DNA of 61,505 bases from contig NZ_JBHTHQ010000005.1 in NCBI RefSeq assembly GCF_042676605.1, positions 1 to 61,505 of the forward strand, written 5' to 3'. The number at the start of each line of letters is the position of its first letter. The stretch's first letter is position 1. Origin of the DNA: Alloscardovia venturai. Its GTDB lineage: Bacteria; Actinomycetota; Actinomycetes; Actinomycetales; Bifidobacteriaceae. The translations under genes and the position numbers were made by a program. Shown here piece after piece: positions 16,236 to 24,624 of the stretch. The notes beneath the pieces are model-generated. The model was given only the letters and a program-made list of their open reading frames with translations, had not been told where the DNA came from and ran no database searches.

Positions 16236-17092
16236 TATGCCTGCAAGTCCTTATCGGAGAAAACGGGGATGAACGGAATCTGAGAGGAATTCTCCGTCAC
16301 AGGATTGATGAGCTTGATAAACTGAGAAGACGGCGACGAGGTACTTTCTTGAGTATGATGATGGCCGCCACATTTACATACATGACCCTCTTCATCTGCA
16401 TGGGTACACTGATGATGACCACTATGCTCCTCCCCATCATCACGGTGGTCACATTCTTTATCGTTATCGCCGTTATGCGGTAGCTCATCACCAAAGTGAG
16501 TATCCAAATCGGTCATATCCGCTGGACGCTTCTCTGCATAGTCTTCCACCAGTCCTGTACTTCCTATAAGAGAAGCAATCGCAAGGACTTGAGCACCCTC
16601 ATTTTCTAGTACCGCAAAGTCGAGATTGAGCTCATTTCCGTGAGTAAGGGTCACGACAGACGAAGTTTGTACAAAGGACTTTTCAGATAGCCATGCATCG
16701 ACGAGAATCACTCGCTTATCTTTTATAGATGGACCTTTCACGCTAGGAAAGACAAAATCCATGACAAATCCATCAAGTTCCTGCCCACGGGAAGCAGCCG
16801 CAGAAATCATAGATGTAACCAGCGGAATACCTGCTGTCGTCAGTGCACCTACCGCATCGAAGTCGTCAATGCTGAAACCAGCAGTTTCAAGGGCGTCAAG
16901 CATCGCATGACCTGCCAGAGCAGCACCATCGTGATGATATGTCACCCCTGTTAGCTCGTTAAACTGCTTATCAGCTACTTCGCTACGAAGTAGCTTTTCC
17001 AGTCGTTGCTTCGGCTCAAGCATGTCTTCAGGAAGATTCGCAATTTGCTCTCGAATATCAGCAGAACCCGTTGTCTTAAAGTCGTGTGCCAT
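16235..17092 (-). CDS. PyrE-like phosphoribosyltransferase homologue with Cys/His-rich insert
   Basis: The first 195 residues resemble orotate phosphoribosyltransferase-like proteins: a helical start, DAVGALTTAGIPLVTSMISA (PRPP-loop region), and KDKRVILVDAWLSEKS where an active enzyme has a VxEDVxTTGGS loop. That loop is degenerate here, so catalysis is doubtful. Residues 206-246 form a very unusual metal-binding-like segment with four Cys (214, 229, 239, 241) and ten His, including CKCGGHHH. A 39-residue hydrophobic-ended tail follows. The gene is coupled to the downstream TrmH-like methyltransferase and lies 53 bases after rmuC. A regulatory or metal-sensing role is speculative. Confidence 0.65.
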   Translation of the reverse strand: MAHDFKTTGSADIREQIANLPEDMLEPKQRLEKLLRSEVADKQFNELTGVTYHHDGAALAGHAMLDALETAGFSIDDFDAVGALTTAGIPLVTSMISAAASRGQELDGFVMDFVFPSVKGPSIKDKRVILVDAWLSEKSFVQTSSVVTLTHGNELNLDFAVLENEGAQVLAIASLIGSTGLVEDYAEKRPADMTDLDTHFGDELPHNGDNDKECDHRDDGEEHSGHHQCTHADEEGHVCKCGGHHHTQESTSSPSSQFIKLINPVTENSSQIPFIPVFSDKDLQA

Positions 17093-17145
17093 ATCTGTTA
17101 CCTTAGCGTGTACGTTCTACTCTGCACTTTCCTACTTTTGAATAT

Positions 17146-18525
17146 CTATTCCTCATCCCAATTAGGAGATAGCTCAGGAGCTGTGATTTCGCGTATATCA
17201 CTCTTCTTTTCATCCTCAAGAAGCTCAGGCTGAGTGAAATCTGCACCAGGCTCAAGCTTATTGAGTCTGCGAAGAGTTGGAGTGACTTGAGACTGCAAAG
17301 AGCCCACAAAAGCGTTATAACTCTGAACGGTTGACCCAATATGCTTACCTAGCTTTGCCGCATGCTCGCTCATCTTTGACAACCGCTTAAACATTTCACG
17401 CGACAAGTCGAAAAGCTGCTGCGCATCCTCACTGAGTGTCTGCTGCTGCCATGCAAATGTAACTGATTTGAGGACCGACCATAAAGTTACAGGAGAAGTC
17501 AAAGCGACTTGTTTGTTAAAGGCGTAATCTAAAATCGTCGGATCGACATCAAGTGCAGCTTGAAGTAAAGACTCATTGGGGATAAAAGCAATGACAAAAT
17601 CAGGAGCCACACGGTCGCCGTTATTCTTCCAGTACTCGCGTTTACCTAACGTATCCACGTGTGCACGCAATGCCTTCGCATGAGCGCGTAAATGTTCGTC
17701 ACGAATCTTGAGCTGATCTTCAGAAGCAGTATCAGGAATCTCACAGGCACGTTGATAGTCGGAGTACGGTACTTTTGCATCAATCGGGATATATTTTCCG
17801 TCAGGAAGCATGACAACCATATCAGGACGCTGCTGTCGCCCATCTTCATTCTCTACGTAATATTGAGTCTCGAAGTCGACATGCTCACGCAGGCCAGCTG
17901 ATTCAACAATATTCTTGAGCTGTGCTTCGCCCCATGCACCGCGAACTTTATTATCACGGAGTACCATCGCAAGGTTTGTCGTCTCTCGATCGAGTTTTTG
18001 CTGCGCGCTGCCCAGTCCTTGAAGCTGCTCGTCGAGCTTACCCATCTCTTTCTTACGATTTTCTTCAATGTCCGCAACTTTTTGCTGAAGCATATCTAAG
18101 TTCTTTTGAACAGGGCTAAGCGCCTTCAAAATCTTGGACTCCTGAGCCATTGAATCTGCTTGCTCACGACGCTTAGCTTCCTCACGCTGAGCAGTCATTG
18201 CCTTCTCATGAGATATGCGTTCTTTCTCAGCTTGCTGGGCGAGTTGAAGCTGGTCTTGAGCAAAGAGTAGTTGCTCGTTAACTCCTTGAAGCTGCCCCTC
18301 CAGTTTTGCGTTCGCTTCTCGTTCCGATGCGAGCGCGCTGCGACCTTCCTCAAGCTGAGCAGTCAAATCAGTTCGAGCGGCGGTAAGTTCTTCAATCTGC
18401 TGCTGCATGTGCAGCATATCTATTGAGCTACCCGACATACTCTTATGCTTCTGCTGCGCATAGAGAAAGCCGAGAGCACCACCAACTACGATGCCAATGA
18501 CGAGAGCAAGAATTGTTTCGAACAT
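17146..18525 (-). CDS. rmuC: RmuC family DNA recombination protein
   Basis: RmuC limits recombination at inverted repeats in E. coli; the mechanism is thought to involve a nuclease-like core. This 459-residue protein shows an N-terminal membrane anchor (MFETILALVIGIVVGGALGF), a long coiled coil to about residue 165, then the RmuC core with RGAWGEAQLKNIVE, YIPIDAKVPYSDYQRA and PDFVIAFIPNES. It ends in a charged, disordered tail. ATG 18525 is used because it begins directly at the membrane segment. Confidence 0.92.
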   Translation of the reverse strand: MFETILALVIGIVVGGALGFLYAQQKHKSMSGSSIDMLHMQQQIEELTAARTDLTAQLEEGRSALASEREANAKLEGQLQGVNEQLLFAQDQLQLAQQAEKERISHEKAMTAQREEAKRREQADSMAQESKILKALSPVQKNLDMLQQKVADIEENRKKEMGKLDEQLQGLGSAQQKLDRETTNLAMVLRDNKVRGAWGEAQLKNIVESAGLREHVDFETQYYVENEDGRQQRPDMVVMLPDGKYIPIDAKVPYSDYQRACEIPDTASEDQLKIRDEHLRAHAKALRAHVDTLGKREYWKNNGDRVAPDFVIAFIPNESLLQAALDVDPTILDYAFNKQVALTSPVTLWSVLKSVTFAWQQQTLSEDAQQLFDLSREMFKRLSKMSEHAAKLGKHIGSTVQSYNAFVGSLQSQVTPTLRRLNKLEPGADFTQPELLEDEKKSDIREITAPELSPNWDEE

Positions 18526-18704
18526 GTGTTCGATTCTAGCAGTCAGCATAGAAAGATATCGCTGTGTAACGCGACGCGCAAAAGAACGTATAGAAACCTT
18601 TCACTAACAGCTCACAATTTGAAATCCATGGAATACAACACACAACTAGACCGTTAGTACTAGCGTTAGCACATAAGAAACATGGAAGTAGTAAGGACAA
18701 AGTC
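18526..18704. promoter_or_regulatory. Divergent promoter region of rmuC and the copper ATPase, with imperfect palindrome
   Basis: The 179-base gap separates two divergent genes. CGTTAGTACTAGCG at 18652-18665 is a 14-base palindrome with one mismatched pair, 39 bases before the GTG of the ATPase gene, and is a candidate operator for a copper-responsive regulator. It does not match the CopY TACANNTGTA box. No regulator gene is nearby. Confidence 0.35.
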
Positions 18705-21194
18705 GTGGCTGTTCTTTATATCATAGTTGCAGCTCTCATCACTGCCGCGCTCCTTTGGTTTTTCTTTGCCCCGCAAAAAGGCGGAAAAACAACTGTTACA
18801 GGACATACACAGCACATTGACGTCGAAGTCAATGGGGGTTACTCGCCAGCTCTTATCCAAGCTGAGGCCGGTAAGCCATTAACTATTCATTTTGATCGAA
18901 AAGAAACTGGAGAGTGCACATCGCATGTCGTCTTCTCTGATCTCGGCATTGATGCCACGCTTCCCGGGAACCGCACCACGGCAGTTACTCTTCCTCCTTT
19001 AAAGGCGGGAGACTATCCATTCGCATGTGGTATGAATATGATACACGGCATGCTGCGCGTGAGCGGTGAAACTCAATCTGACAATCTTGCAAGCGTAAGC
19101 GAGCACGAGCGCAATCTCGAACATAATCTGCTGGCAGAACGCGCCACCAATTCAGCCAATGCAGCGGATAGCAATAGCACGCGTGAACGAGATGCAGAAA
19201 TTGCATTGCTTAAGAAGAAATTCCTCATCGGAATGATTTTCACAATTCCTGTCTTCGTTTTAAGTATGGCATCAATGTTTTGGGGACAAAACCTCCCAAC
19301 ATGGCTCACTTCCCCATGGCTTCAAGCAATCCTCGTCACTCCCGTAATGTTCTATACAGGGTGGGATATCCACCGCATTGGTTGGAATGCCATAATCCAC
19401 CGAAACCCTGAGATGAATGCCCTCGTCACTATGGGCACAACGGCGGCGTATCTCTTTAGCTGGGTTGTGACTGTGATTCCGCAGGCGCTCCCCCTCAACG
19501 CACGTCATGCTTATTTCGACTCGGTGGGTGTAGTACTCACTCTCGTCGTCATGGGCTCTCTACTCGAGTCCCGCGCACGTGCGGGTACAGGAGATGCTAT
19601 CCAAGCACTCATGAAACTTCGCCCAGACGCCGCTCTCGTCATCACTGAAGAAGAACTACGTAACGAATCCTGGAAACTTCCACAAGTAGGACGTAGCATA
19701 TCTATTGCTGACATCAAAACTGATGATTTAGTCAAAGTCCCTGGCGGAGACACCATTCCTAACGACGGTAAAATTGTAGCTGGCATAGCACATGTCGACG
19801 AATCTATGATTACCGGAGAATCTAAACCTGTAGAACGAACTTTAGGGGACTTCGTAACGGGCGGCACCATGGCGCTGGACGCTCCGCTCGTGCTACGAGT
19901 AACCCATACAGGTTCCGACACCGTCCTCTCTCAAATCGTGCAGCTTGTCTCATCCGCTCAGGCGAGTAAAGCACCCGTGCAGGCTCTTGCTGATAGAATT
20001 GCAAAAATTTTCGTACCTGTCGTCTTCACTATCGCCCTGTGGACCTTCACACTATGGCTAAGCTTCGGCCCACAGCCACAGCTGACGTATGCGCTCACTA
20101 CTGCAGTGACCGTACTTATCATCGCGTGCCCTTGTGCGCTTGGACTTGCCACACCGCTGTCAGTGACCGCAGGCATAGGAGTTGGAGCCAAGAACGGCAT
20201 ACTCATTTCCTCAGCTCAAGCTCTGGAAAACGCGCGACATATTAAGACCGTTGTCTTCGATAAGACAGGAACCATCACAGAAGGCAAAGCAGAAGTACGC
20301 GATGCTTCTGATGGCACAATCTCTTATGCAAGTGACCCTATCAAGTCATCTTCTCCAGCGGCAATTGCTGAGCTTAAAGCTCTGGGAATTCGTACCATTA
20401 TGCTTTCTGGCGATAAGGCTGAGACCGCTGAACGCGTGGCACGCGAAGCGGGGATTGACACCGTCATCAGTGAAGTCAAGCCAGACGGCAAAGCTTTTTG
20501 GATTTCTCATATCCAGAGCCAAGTATCTTCAGCAGCTTCCAAACACCTTGTCGCTATGGTGGGTGATGGTATCAACGATGCCCCAGCTCTCGCGCAGGCG
20601 GATCTCGGTTTTGCTATGGGGACCGGTACCGACATTGCTATGAAGTCTGCCGACGTTACTCTCATGACCGGTGAGCTCAACGGCGTAGCACGCATGATTC
20701 GTCTAAGCCGTGTAACCATGCGCAATATCCATCAAAACTTGGGATTTGCATTCGGATATAACATCATCGGAATTATCATCGCATCCGGTTTGCTCTACCC
20801 GCTCACTGGGTGGCTTCTTAGCCCAATGATTGCAGGACTTGCGATGTCACTAAGTTCTGTGTCACTCATCACGAATGCAAGCCGACTGCGCGCGGTTGAC
20901 ATCACACAGTCGCGCGTCACCTTTGACTCATCATCTACATCCACAAACCCACAAGTTATCATTGATGACAGTACCCACTCACAACAAGGAGAACTCATGT
21001 TTGAATTTTTGAAGAAGAAGTCCGCACACACAGATATTGAAGATGGATTAGAACACGTTCTTACTGACCCTGTATGCGGTATGAGCGTTACTCAAGACCA
21101 GAATCCATTTGCATACGGCGACAAGGCATATCACTTCTGCTCCGAGCATTGCTTAGAAACTTTCAAGTCGAATCCTGCTCAGTACGCGAAGTAA
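18705..21194 (+). CDS. Copper P1B-type ATPase with N-terminal cupredoxin and C-terminal YHS domain, lacking most of the N domain
   Basis: The 829-residue protein starts at GTG 18705 after AAGGA. Residues 4-21 are a membrane anchor and 35-120 a cupredoxin-like domain with possible copper ligands in ACGMNMIHGM. The ATPase core has TGES (370-373), the CPC metal site (IIACPCALGLATP), DKTGT (519-523) and VGDGINDAPALAQAD. Only about 45 residues separate DKTGT from the SGDKAETA block; normally about 170 do. So the nucleotide-binding (N) domain with its HP motif is missing without a frame change. Residues 785-829 are a YHS metal-binding domain (DPVCGMSV, HFCSEHC). The family exports or delivers Cu(I). 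ATP hydrolysis by this variant is doubtful. Confidence 0.85.
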   Translation: MAVLYIIVAALITAALLWFFFAPQKGGKTTVTGHTQHIDVEVNGGYSPALIQAEAGKPLTIHFDRKETGECTSHVVFSDLGIDATLPGNRTTAVTLPPLKAGDYPFACGMNMIHGMLRVSGETQSDNLASVSEHERNLEHNLLAERATNSANAADSNSTRERDAEIALLKKKFLIGMIFTIPVFVLSMASMFWGQNLPTWLTSPWLQAILVTPVMFYTGWDIHRIGWNAIIHRNPEMNALVTMGTTAAYLFSWVVTVIPQALPLNARHAYFDSVGVVLTLVVMGSLLESRARAGTGDAIQALMKLRPDAALVITEEELRNESWKLPQVGRSISIADIKTDDLVKVPGGDTIPNDGKIVAGIAHVDESMITGESKPVERTLGDFVTGGTMALDAPLVLRVTHTGSDTVLSQIVQLVSSAQASKAPVQALADRIAKIFVPVVFTIALWTFTLWLSFGPQPQLTYALTTAVTVLIIACPCALGLATPLSVTAGIGVGAKNGILISSAQALENARHIKTVVFDKTGTITEGKAEVRDASDGTISYASDPIKSSSPAAIAELKALGIRTIMLSGDKAETAERVAREAGIDTVISEVKPDGKAFWISHIQSQVSSAASKHLVAMVGDGINDAPALAQADLGFAMGTGTDIAMKSADVTLMTGELNGVARMIRLSRVTMRNIHQNLGFAFGYNIIGIIIASGLLYPLTGWLLSPMIAGLAMSLSSVSLITNASRLRAVDITQSRVTFDSSSTSTNPQVIIDDSTHSQQGELMFEFLKKKSAHTDIEDGLEHVLTDPVCGMSVTQDQNPFAYGDKAYHFCSEHCLETFKSNPAQYAK
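20997..21194 (+). CDS. Possible free YHS-domain protein from an internal start
   Basis: Inside the ATPase gene, and in the same frame, AAGGAG (20986-20991) lies five bases before ATG 20997 (codon 765). Translation from here would give a 65-residue YHS protein beginning MFEFLKKKSAHTD, the length and layout of stand-alone YHS proteins encoded after copper ATPases. The arrangement suggests two ancestral genes that became fused by loss of the stop codon while the second start signal was kept. Whether both forms are made is not shown. Confidence 0.5.
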   Translation: MFEFLKKKSAHTDIEDGLEHVLTDPVCGMSVTQDQNPFAYGDKAYHFCSEHCLETFKSNPAQYAK

Positions 21195-21211
21195 GCTGAC
21201 TTTTTAGAGAT

Positions 21212-21252
21212 TAGCTAGGACTAGAACTTATTATCAATTCTAGTCCTAGCTA
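21212..21252. terminator. Bidirectional terminator hairpin
   Basis: TAGCTAGGACTAGAA (21212-21226) pairs perfectly with TTCTAGTCCTAGCTA (21238-21252) over 15 bp. T-rich flanks lie on both sides (TTTTT before, TTTAATT after). It lies between the copper ATPase gene and the convergent GNAT remnant and suits both. Confidence 0.85.
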
Positions 21253-21270
21253 TTTAATTGCTGAGAGATT

Positions 21271-21758
21271 TTACAGCTCTATCCAGTACCGCTCATGATG
21301 GTTGCGAACATCTTCAAGCACGCCACCTTGGGAAAGAATCGTGCGGCGACTTTCCTCATTCGATTCATCACATGTGATAAGTACATGGTTCAAACCAAGC
21401 TCACGGCACTCTCTAGACCGAGCGCAAGTTGTTCCTTTGCATATCCTTTTCGACGTTCAGATGGACGAATTCCGTACCCAATATGCCCACCATAGTTCAG
21501 CAAATGTTCATTCAGTTTTAAACGCACATTAAGTACGCCTATAGCTTTACCATCTTTGAAACTCACAAATTCAACTGCAGGCACAAATCCCTCAGGCGGG
21601 TTCATACGACTTTGCTCACACATTGCAAGCCACTGCTCAAAGTTAAACTTTCCCGATTCCCACATTCCGCCATCATGAGCGGAATTCTCTTGTTCGAAAT
21701 CAGCAACCATCTGTTCAATAGCAGCTTTATCAGCAACTGTCGGTTCTCGAAGAATCAT
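21271..21758 (-). pseudogene. GNAT acetyltransferase, frameshifted near its 3' end
   Basis: The first 115 residues read as a GNAT domain (MILREPTVADKAAIEQMVAD to RPSERRKGYAKEQLALGLE) and then stop at 21390. Downstream, another frame continues the family sequence: CRELGLNHVLITCDESNEES, RRTILSQGGVLEDV, ending HERYWIEL at 21271. The switch is at GGTCTAGAGAGTGCC (about 21406-21420). Removing one AG from the GAGAG run restores a continuous gene of normal length. The truncated product would lack the last acetyl-CoA-binding strands. The start overlaps the stop of the next GNAT gene upstream. Confidence 0.75.
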
Positions 21759-22277
21759 TATTCAGTCTCCCGCACATCTTTACCCATAGTTATAGAATCG
21801 TAACACTCACCTTCCCATTCAAAAACCCCAACCTCACGAGATATCTCCTGCATTCCTAATTTCTTTGCAAGAGCAAGCATTCGAAAACCACCGCTCCATG
21901 AAGTTGCCGTAATTCTCACAATTTTAGGATGCTTTATACGAAGTTGTGCCATCCATTGACTCATAGCGGCATAACCCACACCTTGATGCCAGTATGAATC
22001 ATCGTAGATGATGATGCCCAATTCAACTGTGTGGAAAGAATCATCATGAGGTGTGGAGAAGATAATTCCTACGAGAACATCATCCACATAAATTCCAGGA
22101 TTCAAAGAATTTTTAAAGAAAGAGAACTTTTTCAGAAACGTATCAAACGTATAGGCATAGTAATCGTTGTAGAATGGACCATTTCCATACGTCCAAGGCA
22201 TATTTGCTTTCGAGCAAGCCTATCTTCCAGAGTCGTACATAGTCGGTTTCAGGAATGCGCTTGAGGGTAACTTCCAC
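21758..22277 (-). pseudogene. GNAT acetyltransferase, frameshifted near its 5' end
   Basis: From ATG 22201 the frame reads MPWTYGNGPFYNDYYAY through the GNAT core (DDSYWHQGVGYAAMSQW) to 21758. That lacks the usual N-terminal strand. The missing part is present in another frame, beginning at GTG 22277: VEVTLKRIPETDYVRLWKIG. This GTG overlaps the Nudix stop (TAGTG) and follows AAGGGAG, so it is the genuine start. The shift lies within about 22202-22222. A small product from ATG 22201 is possible but has no good ribosome binding site. Confidence 0.7.
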
Positions 22278-22864
22278 TACTTCTCCCTTACGAACTCTCT
22301 CAATGCCAATGCACAGCGCTGATCGAGCACGCCTTCTTCACCACGAATCAAAGCAGCTGCTTCTTTACGATTCACCCAACGAATTGTAATATCCTCGGTC
22401 TCCTCGAGCTGCTGCTGAGCATCTTCTTGCAAAGGATCTGCTGTGACGTATACGAATGCCACGGATTCATTGCTAAAACCTGCAGAGGTATAGGTCGGAG
22501 GGATAATTTCGTCTACGCTCACCGCATCATATCCAGTCTCTTCCTTAAGTTCACGCAACGCTGCGGCCTCAAAGGACGTATCATCAGGATCAATTAGGCC
22601 GGCGGGAAATTCCCAAATATAGCCATTTACTGCAGGACGATACTGGCGAATTACAAGCATCTGATCGTCACCCACTGACCGCACTATGACAGCTACAGCA
22701 TCACCCGTCTCACGCGGAAGATCTTCAAGACACTTCACTACATTTCGCGTAGCGATGGTGTAAACATTCTTTTTCCCGTTATCAAGTGCCACATCAATGT
22801 TGTATGTATGCAAGAACCGACTAGGAACTTCCATAGGATTTGCAGAAATACTTATATTTTTCAT
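22277..22864 (-). CDS. Nudix hydrolase, ADP-ribose pyrophosphatase-like
   Basis: A 195-residue cytoplasmic hydrolase that should cleave ADP-ribose or a related nucleoside diphosphate sugar. The Nudix box is complete (GLIDPDDTSFEAAALRELKE followed by ETGY). The preceding QYRPAVNGYIWEFPAG and the following YTSAGFSNESVAFVYV are typical of ADP-ribose pyrophosphatases. It heads an operon with two GNAT genes. On the minus strand TATAGT ends only six bases before the ATG, so the transcript may be leaderless. The substrate is inferred from family likeness. Confidence 0.85.
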   Translation of the reverse strand: MKNISISANPMEVPSRFLHTYNIDVALDNGKKNVYTIATRNVVKCLEDLPRETGDAVAVIVRSVGDDQMLVIRQYRPAVNGYIWEFPAGLIDPDDTSFEAAALRELKEETGYDAVSVDEIIPPTYTSAGFSNESVAFVYVTADPLQEDAQQQLEETEDITIRWVNRKEAAALIRGEEGVLDQRCALALREFVREK

Positions 22865-23030
22865 AATCTTACTATAAAGCGAAGCGACGGAAAATTGTCA
22901 TTAATACCTCTCACACCACCTATTGGGCACCTGTACACAAGCAACTTTTTGAATCGATATGTGATAAATTTTAGGTCTGCTTTGTAACCTATACTAAAGA
23001 GTGCAAGGGAAAGTATGAGGAGGCACTAAG

Positions 23031-23312
23031 ATAGACAAACTAAAAATCTCAGAAGCTACTTTAAGTGCTATAGCCGATACTCTTAAATCGATTAAAGAAC
23101 AAACAATAATTTTTAATCTCCCGCATATAAGTGAGGTTGGTTCTCCTGCTTTCACTAATACTATTGAGCAGGTGGGGGCTACTTTTATGAACGCTGAGAC
23201 AGTCTTAGATGGGGCGCTTTCAGCCGGTGTTGGTTTTATAGAACAGGTTGGCAGTTTAAGTTCACAGTTAGACAACGATATGTCTCACAGCATCAGTAGT
23301 ACTACAAGGTAG
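23031..23312 (+). CDS. Small helical ESX/WXG100-like protein with ATA start
   Basis: An open frame of 93 residues begins at ATA 23031, seven bases after a perfect AGGAGG, and ends four bases before the next gene. It reads (M)DKLKISEATLSAIADTLKSI, then IKEQTIIFNLPHISEV and ends SQLDNDMSHSISSTTR. The size, helical character and position just before a T7SS-signal toxin gene resemble the small partner proteins of T7SS effectors. There is no WxG motif. No ATG, GTG or TTG lies in a suitable place, so either the rare ATA codon is used or a former ATG was lost by a G-to-A change. TATACT at 22990-22995 is a possible -10 box. Confidence 0.5.
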   Translation: MDKLKISEATLSAIADTLKSIKEQTIIFNLPHISEVGSPAFTNTIEQVGATFMNAETVLDGALSAGVGFIEQVGSLSSQLDNDMSHSISSTTR

Positions 23313-23316
23313 ATTT

Positions 23317-24618
23317 ATGCCATACTTGCCACATGCAGACTAGGCTTTACTCGGTGTTAAAGATAACCCAATTCCAGGAAGTTCTGAAGATATACGCTCA
23401 GTCGCCATGCAGTATTCGAACTATGCAGCCTCTATCAATAATTCAGCATCAACTATTACCTCGATAAATACTAGTAACCTTGCGGGTGCTTTTGTATCCA
23501 CAATCTTGACCCTTAAAACGAATTTAAAAACTCACATTGCTACGTTGTATAACTCAGCCGAAAACATAAGTTCACTTCTTTATAAATGGGCTGAAACAGT
23601 AGAATGCGATCAAGAGAATATGAGCAATATCTACGACAAAGCCTTACAAATATCTCAAAGTATTAGTCGATACAAAGTTCTATCTATCGAGACATACAAC
23701 AACCAGGATGAGATTACAAAGAGTTTTACGCTTAATTACGACAATATGATAGAGGAGGCTCAACATAGTCTCAATGACTATCGTCGACAGGCACAAACAC
23801 TCGAATGCGATCACGCGTCAGAAGAGAATGCAATAAATAACGCAATAAGTTCAGCAATGGCTGGCTTGAGTCAATATTCTACCCAACTCTTTTCTGGAGA
23901 AGCTATTGCATCGGCAGTTGTTGGATTCTTTGACGATACAAGAAATGAACAATCTGCATTAAAGTATTTACATAATGAAGGTATTGATATTTTCAAGATA
24001 GAAAAATCCCTTGCCTACGCTACTGATACACGTAAGCGCCTTCGCGTGTATGCAGATGGTAAACCTCTTTACGATTTCAAGAGTAATAAGTATTTTAAGA
24101 CTGGAAAAAAATTAAAAGAAAAAACAGGATACGACATCGCAAAAGCTTCCTTCGCATTCACTGGTAAAGGGAAGTTTAACATTAAAGCAATGCACAATGC
24201 CGGGAAAGAAGCCTTCACAGATAGCTTGAATATTATTTCTGATTTCAGATGTTGGGAGGGGGTTTCTAAACTTACCAAGGCGAGTAAAAGTTTAGGGATA
24301 GCTGGAACTGCCATAACAATCGGCAGTGATATCTATGACAATTTTGCTGGTGGAAATACTACATTTTCAGCAGCACATAAAATTGCAAATACTGCGGGAG
24401 ACGTTGGCGTTGATATGGCGGTGGGTGCAAGTGCAGCATACGTTGGCGCTTCTGTGGGCTCCTTAATCGTTCCACCTGTAGGAACAGTAGTCGGCGCCGC
24501 AGCTGGCGGAGCTTTAGGCGTATTATCCACTCTGCAAGTTCCTGGAGTAGATAAATCTGTGACAGATATAGCAAAAGATGGTGTGCACCATATCACAAGT
24601 TTCCTTTTCCGAGAATAA
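23317..24618 (+). pseudogene. T7SS-signal toxin-like protein with in-frame amber codon 9
   Basis: ATG 23317 follows AAGGTAG and reads MPYLPHAD, then TAG at 23341, then continues in frame as ALLGVKDNPIPGSSEDIRSV into a 403-residue open frame from ATG 23407. The LGxxDNPIPGSxEDIR stretch and the helical region to about residue 170 resemble the T7SS_signal/LXG-like targeting domain of secreted polymorphic toxins. The C-terminal region (about residues 335-376 of the 403-residue form) is a glycine-zipper-like hydrophobic segment (GASVGSLIVPPVGTVVGAAA), as in membrane-depolarising T7SS toxins. ATG 23407 has no ribosome binding site. The gene is therefore probably broken, unless the amber codon is suppressed. 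Confidence 0.62.
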
Positions 24619-24624
24619 TAGTTA

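Noticed and set aside
18652..18665. CopY/CsoR operator for the copper ATPase
   Set aside because: The palindrome does not match known CopY boxes or the CsoR GC-rich pattern; kept only as a low-confidence candidate site.
21400..21425. Programmed ribosomal frameshift in the GNAT gene
   Set aside because: No slippery heptamer or following structure is visible, and the shift is at a dinucleotide repeat typical of slippage mutation.
22994..23275. 93-residue minus-strand frame
   Set aside because: Antisense to the small ESX-like frame, without ribosome binding site. The plus-strand frame has a perfect AGGAGG and fits the operon.
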